From: Magnetococcales bacterium
Lineage (GTDB): Bacteria; Pseudomonadota; Magnetococcia; Magnetococcales; JADGCL01
Assembly (NCBI GenBank): GCA_015229005.1
Contig: JADGCL010000010.1
Span: 1-58,413 of the forward strand
Direction: 5' to 3'
Length of the DNA stretch: 58,413 nt
Position 1 is the stretch's first letter; every line of letters starts with the position of its first letter. The position numbers were made by a program, and so were the translations under genes. A model generated the notes under the pieces. It ran no database searches. It was not told the origin of the DNA and saw only the letters and a list, made by a program, of their open reading frames with translations. This document shows, piece by piece, positions 1 to 9,300 of the stretch.

Positions 1-1017
1 AGGGCGATCAGGGGGGGGGAGGCGTCCATTCCCGGGGGGGAGCGGCCTGTGGGGAAGGGGGTTGTTCCCCTTGCCGTGGTCATTGACGATCTGGGTTACA
101 ATCGCGAAGTCTCTTTGGGGATCTCGCGGCTGCCGGGCGAGGTCACCCTGGCGGTACTCCCTGGGGGCCCGAGTTCCCGGGAGGTTGTTCGGGTGGGTGG
201 GCGCACCGGCAAGGAGCTCCTGCTGCACCAGCCGATGGAGCCATATGGTTACCCCGGTGTTCGTCCGGGTCCCGGGGCGCTCTTCCTCGGGATGGAGGAG
301 GAGCGGATCCGCCAGATTCTGGTAGCGAACCTGGTCGCTTTTCCCGAGGTGGTCGGGGTTAACAATCATATGGGGTCGCGGTTCACTTCCAATGGTCGGG
401 CCATGGACCGGGTCATGGGGATTCTCAAGGAGCGCGGTCTCTTCTTTCTTGACAGCCGCACCTCCCAGAGTTCCGTCGGCAGGGCTCGGGCGACTGCCGC
501 AGGGGTCCCGTGGGCGGTTCGGCAGGTCTTTCTCGACAATGTTGCCAATGAAGGGGCCATCGGTCGGCAGCTGACGCTCCTGGAGCGCGAGGCCAGGCAT
601 CGAGGGGGTGCCATCGGCATCGGCCACCCCTATCGGGCGACGCTGAGGTCTCTGGAGCGGTGGTTGCCGGGATTGCGGGAGCGAGGTCTGGTCCTGGTCC
701 CGGTTTCACAGTTGTTGCGTCCCGAGAGTGCCCGGGCCCATTACCGGGGTCCTGGGAAGGCACGGGAGGAGCCGGTCGCGAGGGCGGCGGTCGAGCCGAC
801 AGCGGGTGACAGTGGTGCCGGTGACGATGGGGGTGACCAGCGGTGGCCGGAGAAGGGGCGGGAGGGTCCGGTCGCGGGGGCGGCGACCGCTCCTGTTGAA
901 GGTGGGGGTGGTACCGGTGATGATGGCGGGGTGGTATCCGGTACCGATGTTCCGGTTACCCGCCTGGAGGGTATGCCCGACAATGGTGAGGTCTCGTCGG
1001 ATAGCGGGGGGAGCTGA
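1..1017 (+). CDS. Divergent polysaccharide deacetylase family protein (YibQ-like, DUF610), 5' end outside window
   Basis: The reading frame is open back to base 1, so the N-terminus, probably with a membrane anchor or signal, lies outside the window; a GTG at 49 is only the first internal candidate start. The visible motifs fit the divergent polysaccharide deacetylase family: VVIDDLGYN near the start, GVNNHMGSRFT in the middle, FFLDSRTS after it and a GIGHPY segment. Family members are exported proteins thought to act on cell-envelope glycans; the substrate is unknown. After the domain ends (about residue 225 from the GTG) there is a Gly/Asp/Glu-rich tail of roughly 95 residues containing two imperfect copies of a ~34-residue unit (REEPVARAA / REGPVAGAA, each followed by GDDGG). 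The gene is 2 nt from the next gene, suggesting an operon. Confidence 0.85.
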   Translation, partial: RAIRGGEASIPGGERPVGKGVVPLAVVIDDLGYNREVSLGISRLPGEVTLAVLPGGPSSREVVRVGGRTGKELLLHQPMEPYGYPGVRPGPGALFLGMEEERIRQILVANLVAFPEVVGVNNHMGSRFTSNGRAMDRVMGILKERGLFFLDSRTSQSSVGRARATAAGVPWAVRQVFLDNVANEGAIGRQLTLLEREARHRGGAIGIGHPYRATLRSLERWLPGLRERGLVLVPVSQLLRPESARAHYRGPGKAREEPVARAAVEPTAGDSGAGDDGGDQRWPEKGREGPVAGAATAPVEGGGGTGDDGGVVSGTDVPVTRLEGMPDNGEVSSDSGGS

Positions 1018-1019
1018 TC

Positions 1020-2309
1020 ATGGAGGGGACTGGCCAGGCCGTGCAACGCCTGGAGCGGCTCTTGGGCGAAGGCCGGGCCGGAGCGGACGAGGCCCTGCAC
1101 CTGGTCAAGGATCTTCTGGTCAAAGGGCCTTGTGGTCCGGAACTCGATCCCTGGCGGAATGCTTTCCAGGTATTGTTGGAGAATCTGCTCAAGCCTGCCC
1201 TGACGGGTGACGCCGAGAAGCAGGCGGTGGTCGATCGTCTTCTGCGCCGGGTGCTTCGGGCCGGTCCCCTCGAGGTGACGGCGATTCGCCAGGAGGCCGG
1301 GAGGATGGTTCCCTGGATGGGGGCATTGTCCGGGCGGCGACGGGAGCCGCCCTTGGCTGAGGATCTTCCGGCGACTCTGGCGAGCCGCCTGCTTGTGGCG
1401 CTGGCGTTCCTGGGGGAGGGGGAGGAATGGGTCGGCGAGGCGGTTGCCCCGTTGCAGGATGCCCTCTCCCGGGATCCTCCCTGGGCAGGGATCGTGGCGC
1501 TGCTGGCGCGGGTGGCCTCGACGGAGGCGTGGGCTGACCCCCCCCATGACCGGGAAAGGGAGGCTCTACGGACCCTTTCCCTGGAGTTGGCCGGGGGTTT
1601 TGCGACGAGTCTCGCGGGTCTTGGGCGTGCCGATCAGGAGATGGCGCGGACGGTGGCCGAGCTTCAGGGCCAGTCGGGTCCGGAGGATCTGGAGAAGTTG
1701 CGGCGGTTGTTGCTTCGGGAGGCGCACGCCTTTCAGCAACACACCCGCAGTTTGCGCCAGGGATTGGAAGGGGGGCAGGAGGAGATCGGCAGGGTCCGGG
1801 GGCGGTTGGAGGCGATGGACGCGGAGTTGCTCCAATCGCGGCGGCAGCGTTTTCTGGACCCGGTGACCGGTCTTCCCAACCGCCTGGCCTATTCCGGCCA
1901 GTTCCGGCGCCTGCAGGCGCGGCACGAACACCTTGGCGAATCCTTCTGTTTGACAGTGTTACAGCTCGAAAATTTCCACGGCATTCTTGGTCGGATCGGT
2001 CGCCACGGGGAGGGGCAGTTTCTGACCCAGGTTGCCGAGAGGTTGCAGGGGGTGCTGGAGGCCGATCTCCTGTGGGCGCGCTTGGCGCAGGACCGGATAG
2101 CGGTTCTGTCGCCGCGTGCGACGCTGGCTGACGCCCGGCGATCGGCGAAACAGATGGTGGAGGTGGTACAGGCGGAGCCTTTCAGCGTCGATACGGTGGT
2201 CGTCGAGCTTCGGCTCAAGGTTGCCACCGTTGCTTATGCCCAGGAGTTGGGGGAGGAAGGGTTGGTCGCGGCGGCCCTGACGGAGCTGGGGGTGGAGGTT
2301 GCCCCATGA
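1020..2309 (+). CDS. Degenerate GGDEF-domain protein, first of a tandem pair
   Basis: A 429-aa soluble protein. The N-terminal ~270 residues are helical and Leu/Glu/Arg-rich; the last ~150 begin with DPVTGLPNRLAY, the classic entry motif of diguanylate cyclase domains. The active-site GG(D/E)EF loop is missing: the expected place reads ARLAQDRIAVLSP, so catalysis is unlikely. A regulatory, c-di-GMP-sensing or structural role is inference. The start ATG follows the upstream stop by 2 nt. Its architecture and the N-terminal pattern LxLVKDLLVKGPC match the next gene (LRLLQELTGRDPC), showing that the two are paralogues from a tandem duplication. Confidence 0.8.
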   Translation: MEGTGQAVQRLERLLGEGRAGADEALHLVKDLLVKGPCGPELDPWRNAFQVLLENLLKPALTGDAEKQAVVDRLLRRVLRAGPLEVTAIRQEAGRMVPWMGALSGRRREPPLAEDLPATLASRLLVALAFLGEGEEWVGEAVAPLQDALSRDPPWAGIVALLARVASTEAWADPPHDREREALRTLSLELAGGFATSLAGLGRADQEMARTVAELQGQSGPEDLEKLRRLLLREAHAFQQHTRSLRQGLEGGQEEIGRVRGRLEAMDAELLQSRRQRFLDPVTGLPNRLAYSGQFRRLQARHEHLGESFCLTVLQLENFHGILGRIGRHGEGQFLTQVAERLQGVLEADLLWARLAQDRIAVLSPRATLADARRSAKQMVEVVQAEPFSVDTVVVELRLKVATVAYAQELGEEGLVAAALTELGVEVAP

Positions 2310-2379
2310 GGCGCCGCATTGCGGACGGTGGTCGCAATTTCCGGGGGTTTTGGGGCGGTCGACGCGGGAGGAGGGGGTG

Positions 2380-3720
2380 ATGAAGCCAGCCGCCGAACTC
2401 CTGGAACAGGTCTACGATCGCCTGCGGGCCCCGGGGCGGGATACGGACGGGGCCTTGCGACTTTTGCAAGAGCTGACGGGTCGGGATCCTTGCCAGGCGG
2501 AGCTGACCGAGGCCAAGGGATTACTGGCGGCTCTCGTTCGGCAACTCCTGGTCCCGGCACTGGCCAAGAGTCCGGCTGCGGAGGGGGCGTTGCAGGGCCT
2601 TCTCGTCCCCCTGGAGAAGGAGGGATCCCTGGAGGGGGTCAGGTTCGTGACCCGGCTCAAGGAACTGATCCCGCACATGACTGCCCTTGGCGAGGGCGAG
2701 AGCGTCGACCGGCGACCGCCGCCGGAGCTGCCACAGGTGACGGCGAAGGCCCTGGCCTCCCTGGCGCACTCTCATCCCTGGATCGTCAAGGGTTCCGCCC
2801 GTCTGGCCGATGCCTCCGGGACGGGGGTGGAGAGTTGGGAGGCGTTGTCGGCCTTTTTGGGGCAGATTGTCACCCGCGAGGAGCAGGCCCGCCGGGTCTG
2901 GCAGCGACAGCGGCAGGAGTTTCGGGCTGCCATGGTTCGGGTGGCCGAGAGTTTTTCCGGGGCATTGCGGGACCTGGGACGGACCGATGGTGAGTTGACG
3001 GCGGTGGCCGGTCGTATCCAGGAGGCCGGTTCGCTGGCCGATCTGGTGGCGGCCAAGGAGCTTCTTCTGGCCGAGGCGACGCAATTCCGGGAGCGGTCCC
3101 AGGTGTTGCAGGGTCAGGTCGAGCAGAGCCAGAACCTGGCCAGGAAACTCAGGGAGCGGGTTCGAGGGCTTGATCAGGCGATGGGGGAGTCGCAGGATCG
3201 GGCCTTGAACGACCCTTTCACCGGGTTGCCCAACCGCTATCTCTTTGCGGCCCGATTCCGGAGTTTGACCGAAGAGAAGGTAGAGCTGCGACCGCGGCGT
3301 TTCGCCCTGATCCTGATCAAGATGGACAATTACCCGGCCTTGGTCGAGGCGGTTGGCCGCCCGGAGAGTCATCGGCTGGTTGCGGGATTGGCCAAACGGA
3401 TCCAGGGCCAGTTGGTGGGCGAGGATTACCTGGCCCGGATCGGGGAGAGTGCCCTGGGGATTTGGCTTGCCGATGCCGCCCTCAAGGAGGCGACCGCACG
3501 GGTGCGGGAGTTGGCGCAGGTGATCGCCCGGACCCGTTTCAAGCTGGCCGGTCAGAGCCTTGCGGTCGAATGCAGTTTTGGCGTCGTCTTTCACCGACCT
3601 GGGGTGGAGGACGAGGCGATGTTGGCAGCCGGTTTCAGCCTCGCCTCCCAGGCCCGGGAGGAGCGGCGGCCCATGTCTATCGGTATCCAGGCGAGTGGTG
3701 ATCACCACTTCCCGGGGTAG
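2380..3720 (+). CDS. Degenerate GGDEF-domain protein, second of a tandem pair
   Basis: The ATG at 2380 has a strong GGAGGAGGGG ribosome site and fits better than an in-frame ATG at 2299 that would overlap the previous gene. It gives a 446-aa protein with the layout of its neighbour: a helical N-terminal region of about 270 residues with a coiled-coil-like stretch (EQSQNLARKLRERVRGLDQ), then a GGDEF-type fold entered by NDPFTGLPNRYLF. The signature loop is again absent (ARIGESALGIWL), so cyclase activity is not expected. The pair may work as a heteromer; that is inference from duplication and adjacency. Confidence 0.8.
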   Translation: MKPAAELLEQVYDRLRAPGRDTDGALRLLQELTGRDPCQAELTEAKGLLAALVRQLLVPALAKSPAAEGALQGLLVPLEKEGSLEGVRFVTRLKELIPHMTALGEGESVDRRPPPELPQVTAKALASLAHSHPWIVKGSARLADASGTGVESWEALSAFLGQIVTREEQARRVWQRQRQEFRAAMVRVAESFSGALRDLGRTDGELTAVAGRIQEAGSLADLVAAKELLLAEATQFRERSQVLQGQVEQSQNLARKLRERVRGLDQAMGESQDRALNDPFTGLPNRYLFAARFRSLTEEKVELRPRRFALILIKMDNYPALVEAVGRPESHRLVAGLAKRIQGQLVGEDYLARIGESALGIWLADAALKEATARVRELAQVIARTRFKLAGQSLAVECSFGVVFHRPGVEDEAMLAAGFSLASQAREERRPMSIGIQASGDHHFPG

Positions 3721-4409
3721 TCCGGGTTCGGTTGTTGTCTTCTTGAAAATCAATAGGTTGGTGTGGCATGAGTGTTTTGAAAAGGGTCTCTGCGGTTGCC
3801 TGGAAGCAGTCAATTTTTCTATTGCTCGGATAGAATCGTTTATGGTAGGACGGTGCTCCCGGTTCTGGATCGGTGGGGTGCAGTTCGGAGGTGCATCCGG
3901 GTTGCGGTGGTGGTGTTCTGCCGGTCGCTGCGTTAAAGTTCGATAGGAGGGTGAAGCAGATGAATGGTGTCGGATTGGTTTCTGACGGGCTGTTGAATAG
4001 ATACTCCCCGTCCCCAGTCTTACTCCTTCGGATCTTCTCCCTGTATGGAGATGCTTGTGGCACCTGGTGAGTGTTACAAGGAATTTTGTCTTCAGAACTG
4101 TGTCTTGCCCAGTTTCAGGAATCTGGATCCCGATAAGATATGGGGCGCTCGCCACCTCCCCCCGTTGTAGCATTTCCTGCATTTTCACTGTCCGGTTTCC
4201 CTGATCGACTCCGCCTGGAGGGTGGAGATCTATCGGTCTCCGGGTGTTTTGCCTGGGGGTCTGCATGCGTGATGACTTCGGCGATAATCATCTGTTGTTC
4301 TCTATCGAGGCATACACTGAGTTGGCTTTGTCGGAAATGGCGTTACGGAAGCGCCTCGGATTGGCGACTTAGGGTGCCGTCTTTTTGTTTTTATTGTGAA
4401 TTAAAGTAA
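3721..4409. other. AT-richer interval between convergent genes, no convincing gene
   Basis: This 689-bp stretch lies between the 3' ends of the GGDEF-like gene and the minus-strand glycosyltransferase gene. It is clearly richer in A and T than either side. It holds only short unconvincing frames; the most gene-like is 4265-4372 on the plus strand (35 aa, ending RKRLGLAT), without a recognised homologue or clear ribosome site. No tRNA, terminator hairpin or transposase remnant was recognised. Confidence 0.5.
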
Positions 4410-5675
4410 TTACACCGTCTTGTCGGAGTTTGTCGGTTGCCCGTGGACGGAGCTGTTTGTTGGTTCTGCAGCGGCACGGTTGGTGTCTCGACCCAGTTCG
4501 AGGAGCCAGTTTTCCAGGCGGTCGACGCGTTCGTCCCAGGTGTTCTGCAAGGCCACGGCGCGGCGCAGCTCGGGTGTGCCGACCCCCCCCCTTTCCAGGG
4601 CCTCGACGAGAGCGTTTTCCCACTCTCCGGTGGTGGTGGCGATGCGGGCGACGTGGGAGAAGTGGTTTTTCACCGACTCCTGGGCGGCGGCCACCAGGGG
4701 GCGACCGGTGGCCAGGGACTCGTGGAGTTTGACCGGATAGCCATGGACGACCCAGTCATCGGCCTCGCCTGCGGCGGTGTCAGCGATCCGGTAACAGATG
4801 GTGTTGACGTCCATGTGCTGGACGTAGGCCGGGACCGCCTCCCGCGGGCGTGATCCCAGAAGGTGGATGTTCTTCCGCTGGCGCAATTTCTCCCACAGGG
4901 CCAGGACCCCCAGTTCTCGCTCCCTTTCTCCGGTCAGCATGACCGGGCCGATGAAGACCCAGTGCCATTCCGGGCGACGTGTGCTCAGGGTGAGGATCAT
5001 GCCGAGGTCGATCTTGGCATTGACTGTCCCGATATAGCCGATACGCGGGTGGGGGATGGCGGCGAGATCTTCGGGACAGGGGGAGTCGCGGGCGGCGAGG
5101 AAGCGTCGGGAATCGGCGCCGTTGTGGAGTACCCGGGCCTTGATCGGACCGGCTCCGGGAAGGGTCCGGGCCATTCCCTCCGAGGAGGTGGTGATCAGGT
5201 CGGCACGCTCGACCAGGGCCGCTTCCCAGGCGCTCCAGCGGGGGTTCCAATTGACCATGGCCGAATGGACGTCGTAGACGTGATAGACGACGTGGGCTGG
5301 CCGGAGGATCTCAGTATAGGGCCAGAATGCGGGGTGGAACAGGAAGAGGAGAATTTTTCCGTCGCCGGTGGCCCGCCGCAGCCGCTCGCCGTGGAGTCGG
5401 TGGGCGAGGCGGTCCCAGAGGGGATGGGAGGGCCAGGCGGGGGGCAAGCGACCGGGGCGGTCGACGCGGATGCCGTCCGTCTCTGCCAGATTTCCGATCC
5501 AGGGGGCATTGTCCCAAAGGGGTTTGCCCCGGTCCCAGAGGGAGAGGGGGCCGTGACTGTAGATGACCGGCCAGCCACGTCTCCCGAGTCGGGAAAGGAG
5601 CTGCTGTCGGCTCAGCCAGCGGTCCTCCCAGGAGTGCGGGGCGAAAGCGATGATGACGGGCCGGCGAGGGGTCAT
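4410..5675 (-). CDS. Glycosyltransferase, GT-B fold (GT4/TuaH-like)
   Basis: A 421-aa cytoplasmic or membrane-associated glycosyltransferase. The N-terminal Rossmann half runs to about residue 190 (RPVIIAFAPHSWEDRW, then VVYHVYDVHSAM and ERADLITTSSEGMARTL). The C-terminal half starts at HPRIGYIGTVNAKIDL, where these enzymes bind the nucleotide sugar, and includes HLLGSRPREAVPAYVQHMDV and GYPVKLHESLATGRPLV, the acidic E-x7-E-like region of GT4 enzymes. The donor and acceptor sugars cannot be told from sequence. The start overlaps the stop of the upstream membrane-protein gene by 4 bases, so the two are translationally coupled and probably act on the same surface glycan. Confidence 0.85.
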   Translation of the reverse strand: MTPRRPVIIAFAPHSWEDRWLSRQQLLSRLGRRGWPVIYSHGPLSLWDRGKPLWDNAPWIGNLAETDGIRVDRPGRLPPAWPSHPLWDRLAHRLHGERLRRATGDGKILLFLFHPAFWPYTEILRPAHVVYHVYDVHSAMVNWNPRWSAWEAALVERADLITTSSEGMARTLPGAGPIKARVLHNGADSRRFLAARDSPCPEDLAAIPHPRIGYIGTVNAKIDLGMILTLSTRRPEWHWVFIGPVMLTGERERELGVLALWEKLRQRKNIHLLGSRPREAVPAYVQHMDVNTICYRIADTAAGEADDWVVHGYPVKLHESLATGRPLVAAAQESVKNHFSHVARIATTTGEWENALVEALERGGVGTPELRRAVALQNTWDERVDRLENWLLELGRDTNRAAAEPTNSSVHGQPTNSDKTV

Positions 5676-7882
5676 GGACCCTTCCCCGGGGTGATTTCCC
5701 CATGGTTCTCTCTCTTCTCGTGGACACGCTCGCTATTGCGTTCCTGCGCCTTTTCGCGGCCCTGCCCGCCATTGCGGCCCTGCTTGTTTTCGTGGTCACC
5801 CTCCCTTTCAGGGCTCTGAACCCTTTCGTAGACCTGGAAGTGATCGTTGGCGAAGCGCTGGACGAAGCGGTCATCGAGCCAGGAGGGGTCGAGGCGGCGC
5901 TCACGGCTCTTGGGATCATATTCGGTTTGCAACACCAGAAAGGGTGCGGCGAATTCGTCCATGACGGCGACCAGGAGGGCTGGGTCGTGATCGGCGAAGG
6001 CCTGCTTGAGGCGGTCGGCGGTGCGGATGACGGTCGGGGTGAGGTCCATGCGCCGGAGTTCGATCACCCTTTGGATGAGAAAGCGGTAGATCAGGAGGGG
6101 GCGTTCGCTGAGGAACATGAAGGGATCCATGACGTTGGTCGGATCGGCGACGAAGAGGGCGTCGACCGGGGTATGATCCCGGGCCCACCGGGCCATGGCG
6201 ACGTGATCGGGGAACTCTTCCGTCACCTCGGGGGTGAATGGGTAGCGGGGCGGGGTGAGGGTCGGAGAGACGATGAGGAGCCAGCCGAGGGCGAGGCCGG
6301 CGGCGATGGCGGTGGGACGGCGCCAGGGGAGGCGACGGAGGAGGGCGACTCCGGTCAGGGCGGCCATCAGGTGGAGGGGGACGGTCATGCGGTTTTGGGA
6401 GAAGAACTTCGGCAGATCGAGATCGAGCGTGAGGGAGAGGCCGAGATTGGCGACGAGCAGGGTCAGATAGACCAGCCATGCCGCCCAGGCCAGACCCAGA
6501 GCGAGGCGTTCCGGGGCTGACCAGGCCTGGGAGGGGGAGGTCGCGCCCAGGAGGCGCCGGGGCAGGGTGGCGATCCGGGCGCGGAGGGCGTCGGCCAACC
6601 GACCCGGAGCGAGGAGGGCGAGGAAGGACGACGCGAGGAAGAGGGCAAGCGTCGCCTCCAGAGAGCGCCCGATGAGGTTGGCGCTGTCGCCTTTGTCGTG
6701 GAGGAGGTTCAAGGACCACCACGCCTGATGCCAGACCTTGTCACGCAGGGAGAGGATGGCAGCAACGGCCAGGAAGGGTCCCCACAGGGAGAAGAGGTAA
6801 CTCCGGAGCCAGCGGGGAAGGGCGATGGCGTTGGCGCATTGTCCCTGGGCCAGCCAGAGGGCGCCGCCGACCAGGAGCAGATGATTGACGAAGGCCACCA
6901 TGCGCCAGGGAGAGCCGCTGCTGTTCCAGAGGCTGTAGCGGTTGGGCCAGGTCAGGGAGTGGAAGATCTCCTTCATGCGCAGGGTCAGTTCGGGCGGGAA
7001 GGCGGCGGCGGTGGAGGCCGAGTCGAGGAGAAAATAGAGGAAGGGGAGCGCCGCCAGGAGGGTCACGGTCAGGAGAGGCAGGGCCTCGTGGCGGAAACGT
7101 TGCCAGCGGATCTCCCAGGGGATTCCTGCCGTGGCCAGTTCGAGGATGAGAAAGCCGAAGACGAGATTGAGAAGGATGACCCCCCAGGGGATGTAGAGTT
7201 CGATCAAAGTCCCGGTTCCGAGCCAGAAGAGCCAGCGCCACCTCCGGGGGGAGGGGCTGGTTCGGGAGAGGAAGAAGGTGGTCACGACGAAGGGGAAGAG
7301 GGCGAAGATCAACTCCCGGTGCATGGCGGCGCGCAGCTCGATGAAACGCAGGTCCTCCATCCACGGGACGTGGAAGGGGATGGCGGCGGCGATGAGGGTG
7401 GCGCCCGCGGCCCATGGGGGGGAGCGGCAGACCAGGAAAAAAAGGAGGTAGAGGCCGCTGAGATAGAGGCTATAGTAGAGGAGGGAGAGGCGCCGGTTGG
7501 CCTCGATGAAGCCGTCACCGGCCAACTGGTGGACGCCCCAGGCGTGCCAGCGGGCGGTGTGGAGGGGGAAGGCCATTTCGAGGTCGCTGGGGACGACGAT
7601 CGAATTCCGGAACAGGGCAGGATCGTGATAGCTCAGGAGACCGATCAGGGAGAAGGATTGATCGGTGCTTCTGCCGCCGAGGTGGTTCAGGAGGGTGACC
7701 CCGTCGAACTGGAGATAGGGCATGAAGCGGATCACCCCGACGAGCCCCATGAGGAGCAACCACCCCAGCCAGATCGAGCGGCGTGTGGGCTTGCTTGGGG
7801 CGGGGAGCGGGGTCGATCCCGGCGGTTCGGTGCGGTGGGGGTCGGGGGGTGGGGCCTGGGTGACGGCGGTGACGGTTGCCAT
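5672..7882 (-). CDS. Large polytopic membrane protein, possibly GT-C-like
   Basis: A 736-aa protein with a Pro-rich cytoplasmic N-terminus (~35 residues), about ten to twelve predicted membrane spans between residues 35 and 540, and a soluble C-terminal segment ending in a charged Arg/Glu/Asn-rich tail (after about residue 690). The layout resembles GT-C glycosyltransferases and polymer-processing membrane proteins, which use lipid-linked sugars, but I do not recognise a specific family or catalytic motif. Coupling to the downstream glycosyltransferase and divergence from a GtrB-like gene support a surface-polysaccharide role; this is inference. The 234-bp gap to the divergent gene should hold both promoters. 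Confidence 0.75.
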   Translation of the reverse strand: MATVTAVTQAPPPDPHRTEPPGSTPLPAPSKPTRRSIWLGWLLLMGLVGVIRFMPYLQFDGVTLLNHLGGRSTDQSFSLIGLLSYHDPALFRNSIVVPSDLEMAFPLHTARWHAWGVHQLAGDGFIEANRRLSLLYYSLYLSGLYLLFFLVCRSPPWAAGATLIAAAIPFHVPWMEDLRFIELRAAMHRELIFALFPFVVTTFFLSRTSPSPRRWRWLFWLGTGTLIELYIPWGVILLNLVFGFLILELATAGIPWEIRWQRFRHEALPLLTVTLLAALPFLYFLLDSASTAAAFPPELTLRMKEIFHSLTWPNRYSLWNSSGSPWRMVAFVNHLLLVGGALWLAQGQCANAIALPRWLRSYLFSLWGPFLAVAAILSLRDKVWHQAWWSLNLLHDKGDSANLIGRSLEATLALFLASSFLALLAPGRLADALRARIATLPRRLLGATSPSQAWSAPERLALGLAWAAWLVYLTLLVANLGLSLTLDLDLPKFFSQNRMTVPLHLMAALTGVALLRRLPWRRPTAIAAGLALGWLLIVSPTLTPPRYPFTPEVTEEFPDHVAMARWARDHTPVDALFVADPTNVMDPFMFLSERPLLIYRFLIQRVIELRRMDLTPTVIRTADRLKQAFADHDPALLVAVMDEFAAPFLVLQTEYDPKSRERRLDPSWLDDRFVQRFANDHFQVYERVQSPEREGDHENKQGRNGGQGREKAQERNSERVHEKRENHGEITPGKGP

Positions 7883-8116
7883 GGGCGCAGAGGTGCCTCC
7901 AGGTGGGGGGATCGGGTCGTTCGGATCCCGGGCAGGCGATCGGGGGGCCTTTGGGCGAGAGCCGGGGTTTCAAGGGGCGATTGCCCGCTCGCGCCGGTCG
8001 GATGCCTGAATCGGATGCCTGACGGGAGGGTGCGAGGGTACCATAAACCGGGAGTGTGGTGTAACTTCCGGGTGGCGGGTTCGACGGTTATCGGCGGGTG
8101 GCGGCGGGGAGGGGTG

Positions 8117-9136
8117 ATGACTGCACAGGAGGGAGTGAATGTGGTGGGGGATTCCGGGGTTCCCGATATCTCCGTCGTCGTTCCTGTCTATCAGGAAGAG
8201 GAGAACATTCGTCCGTTTTTGGCCCGATTGCTGCCGGTGTTGCAGGCCATCGGTCGTTATGAGGTCATCTTTTGCCTGGACCCCTGTCGGGATCGTTCCG
8301 AGGCGGTGATTCGCGAGGCCATGGCGGAGGATCCGCGTATCGCCCTCCTCGTTTTCAGCCGTCGTTTTGGGCAGCCGGCGGCGACGATGGCGGGGATTTT
8401 CAACTGTCGTGGTGCCACTTGTGTGGTGATCGATGTCGATCTTCAGGACCCGCCGGAGGTGATCGCACGCATGTACCGGGCTCTGACCGACGGGGGAGTC
8501 GACGTGGTGGTTGCGCAGCGGGCTTCCCGCCGGGGAGAGACGCTCTTGAAGCGGGTGGTCTCCTACCTGGGGTACAAGGTGATCAACCGCATCTCGGAGA
8601 TCGAGATTCCCCGGAACACCGGCGATTTCCGGATCATTTCCCGGCGGGTGATCGAGGCGTTGCGGGGACTCAACGAGGGGCATGGTTTCCTGCGCGGGCT
8701 GGTCTCCTTCGTGGGATATTCGCAGCAGGCGATCGTCTACGATCGGGACGAACGGGCGGCCGGCAGGGGGAAGTATAATCCCTTCACCGGCTCTTTCAAG
8801 ATCGGACTCAATGGGGTATTCGGGTTTTCGACTTTTCCGCTCTCGTTTTTATTGTGGTCGGGTCTGGTGCTGTTTCTGATCAGCCTTCTGGCCATTCCGG
8901 TGATGTTCTATAATAAGCTGGTCCTTGGACAGAATTATCCGATGGGGATTCCGACGATCACGGTGCTGGTCCTGTTCATGGGTGGGATCCAGTTGATGAG
9001 CGTGGGGATTCTGGGTCAGTATATCGGGCGAATTTACGATGAGGTGCGGCGCCGTCCCCAGTACATCATCGAGAAGGCTGTCAATTTGCCGGTCAGGGAC
9101 GACGGGTCGAGTACCTTTGGGCGTTTGAATCGTTAG
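8117..9136 (+). CDS. Family 2 glycosyltransferase, GtrB/DPM1-like (polyprenyl-phosphate sugar synthesis)
   Basis: The ATG at 8117 follows GGGGAGGGG and gives 339 aa. The GT-A domain starts at DISVVVPVYQEEENI, has the metal-binding VIDVDLQDP motif and a GDFRIISRRVIEAL acceptor segment, and is followed by two C-terminal membrane helices (LLWSGLVLFLISLLAIPVMF and a second near GIPTITVLVLFMGGIQL). This is the architecture of enzymes that transfer a sugar to polyprenyl phosphate on the inner membrane face, feeding O-antigen or glycan modification. It lies divergent to the membrane protein and GT-B gene, which probably use the product. The exact sugar is unknown. Confidence 0.9.
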   Translation: MTAQEGVNVVGDSGVPDISVVVPVYQEEENIRPFLARLLPVLQAIGRYEVIFCLDPCRDRSEAVIREAMAEDPRIALLVFSRRFGQPAATMAGIFNCRGATCVVIDVDLQDPPEVIARMYRALTDGGVDVVVAQRASRRGETLLKRVVSYLGYKVINRISEIEIPRNTGDFRIISRRVIEALRGLNEGHGFLRGLVSFVGYSQQAIVYDRDERAAGRGKYNPFTGSFKIGLNGVFGFSTFPLSFLLWSGLVLFLISLLAIPVMFYNKLVLGQNYPMGIPTITVLVLFMGGIQLMSVGILGQYIGRIYDEVRRRPQYIIEKAVNLPVRDDGSSTFGRLNR

Positions 9137-9150
9137 CAAGATAATATTGA

Positions 9151-9251
9151 GAGTGGTTGGGGGAGGCTCCGCCTGCTCCCTCGGGGGGGTTCGGGGGCGA
9201 GTCTCCTGAAATAACAGGATGATATCCATGTTTATGCCCACATGAACGGTT
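9151..9251. repeat. GC-rich dispersed repeat, copy A (left edge of restriction island)
   Basis: One of three copies of a ~100-bp repeat (others at 30559-30672 and 33041-33140). Shared core: a run of G, a hairpin-prone aggctccgcct / gggggcgaagcccc-type segment, then CCTGAAATAACAGGATGATA and a terminal TGAACGGTT. The CCTG-aaataa-CAGG part is itself a small inverted repeat. Copy A lies just before the HicBA-like pair, 15 bases after the GT2 stop codon. Confidence 0.75.
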
Positions 9252-9300
9252 GCAATTGGTTCAGGTAACAAATAGCGGTAATTGCGGTTGGCTGATTTGG

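Noticed and set aside
2521-4266. A 581-codon open frame on the minus strand opposite the second GGDEF-like gene
   Set aside because: It is the antisense shadow of a GC-rich gene, with Pro/Arg/His-rich sequence and no domain; the plus-strand protein has clear family motifs.
3721-4409. A tRNA or small RNA gene in the AT-richer gap
   Set aside because: No cloverleaf, T-loop consensus (GTTCGANTC) or promoter-terminator pair could be found by reading both strands.
6698-8116. A long plus-strand extension upstream of the GT2 gene
   Set aside because: The sequence before 8117 is antisense to the membrane protein gene and Gly/Glu/Asp-rich; the GT2 domain begins right after the ATG at 8117 with a good ribosome site.
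9151-9251. CRISPR repeat or riboswitch explanation for the dispersed GC-rich repeat
   Set aside because: Copies are single, far apart and not spaced by unique spacers; no conserved riboswitch core or downstream biosynthetic gene fits.
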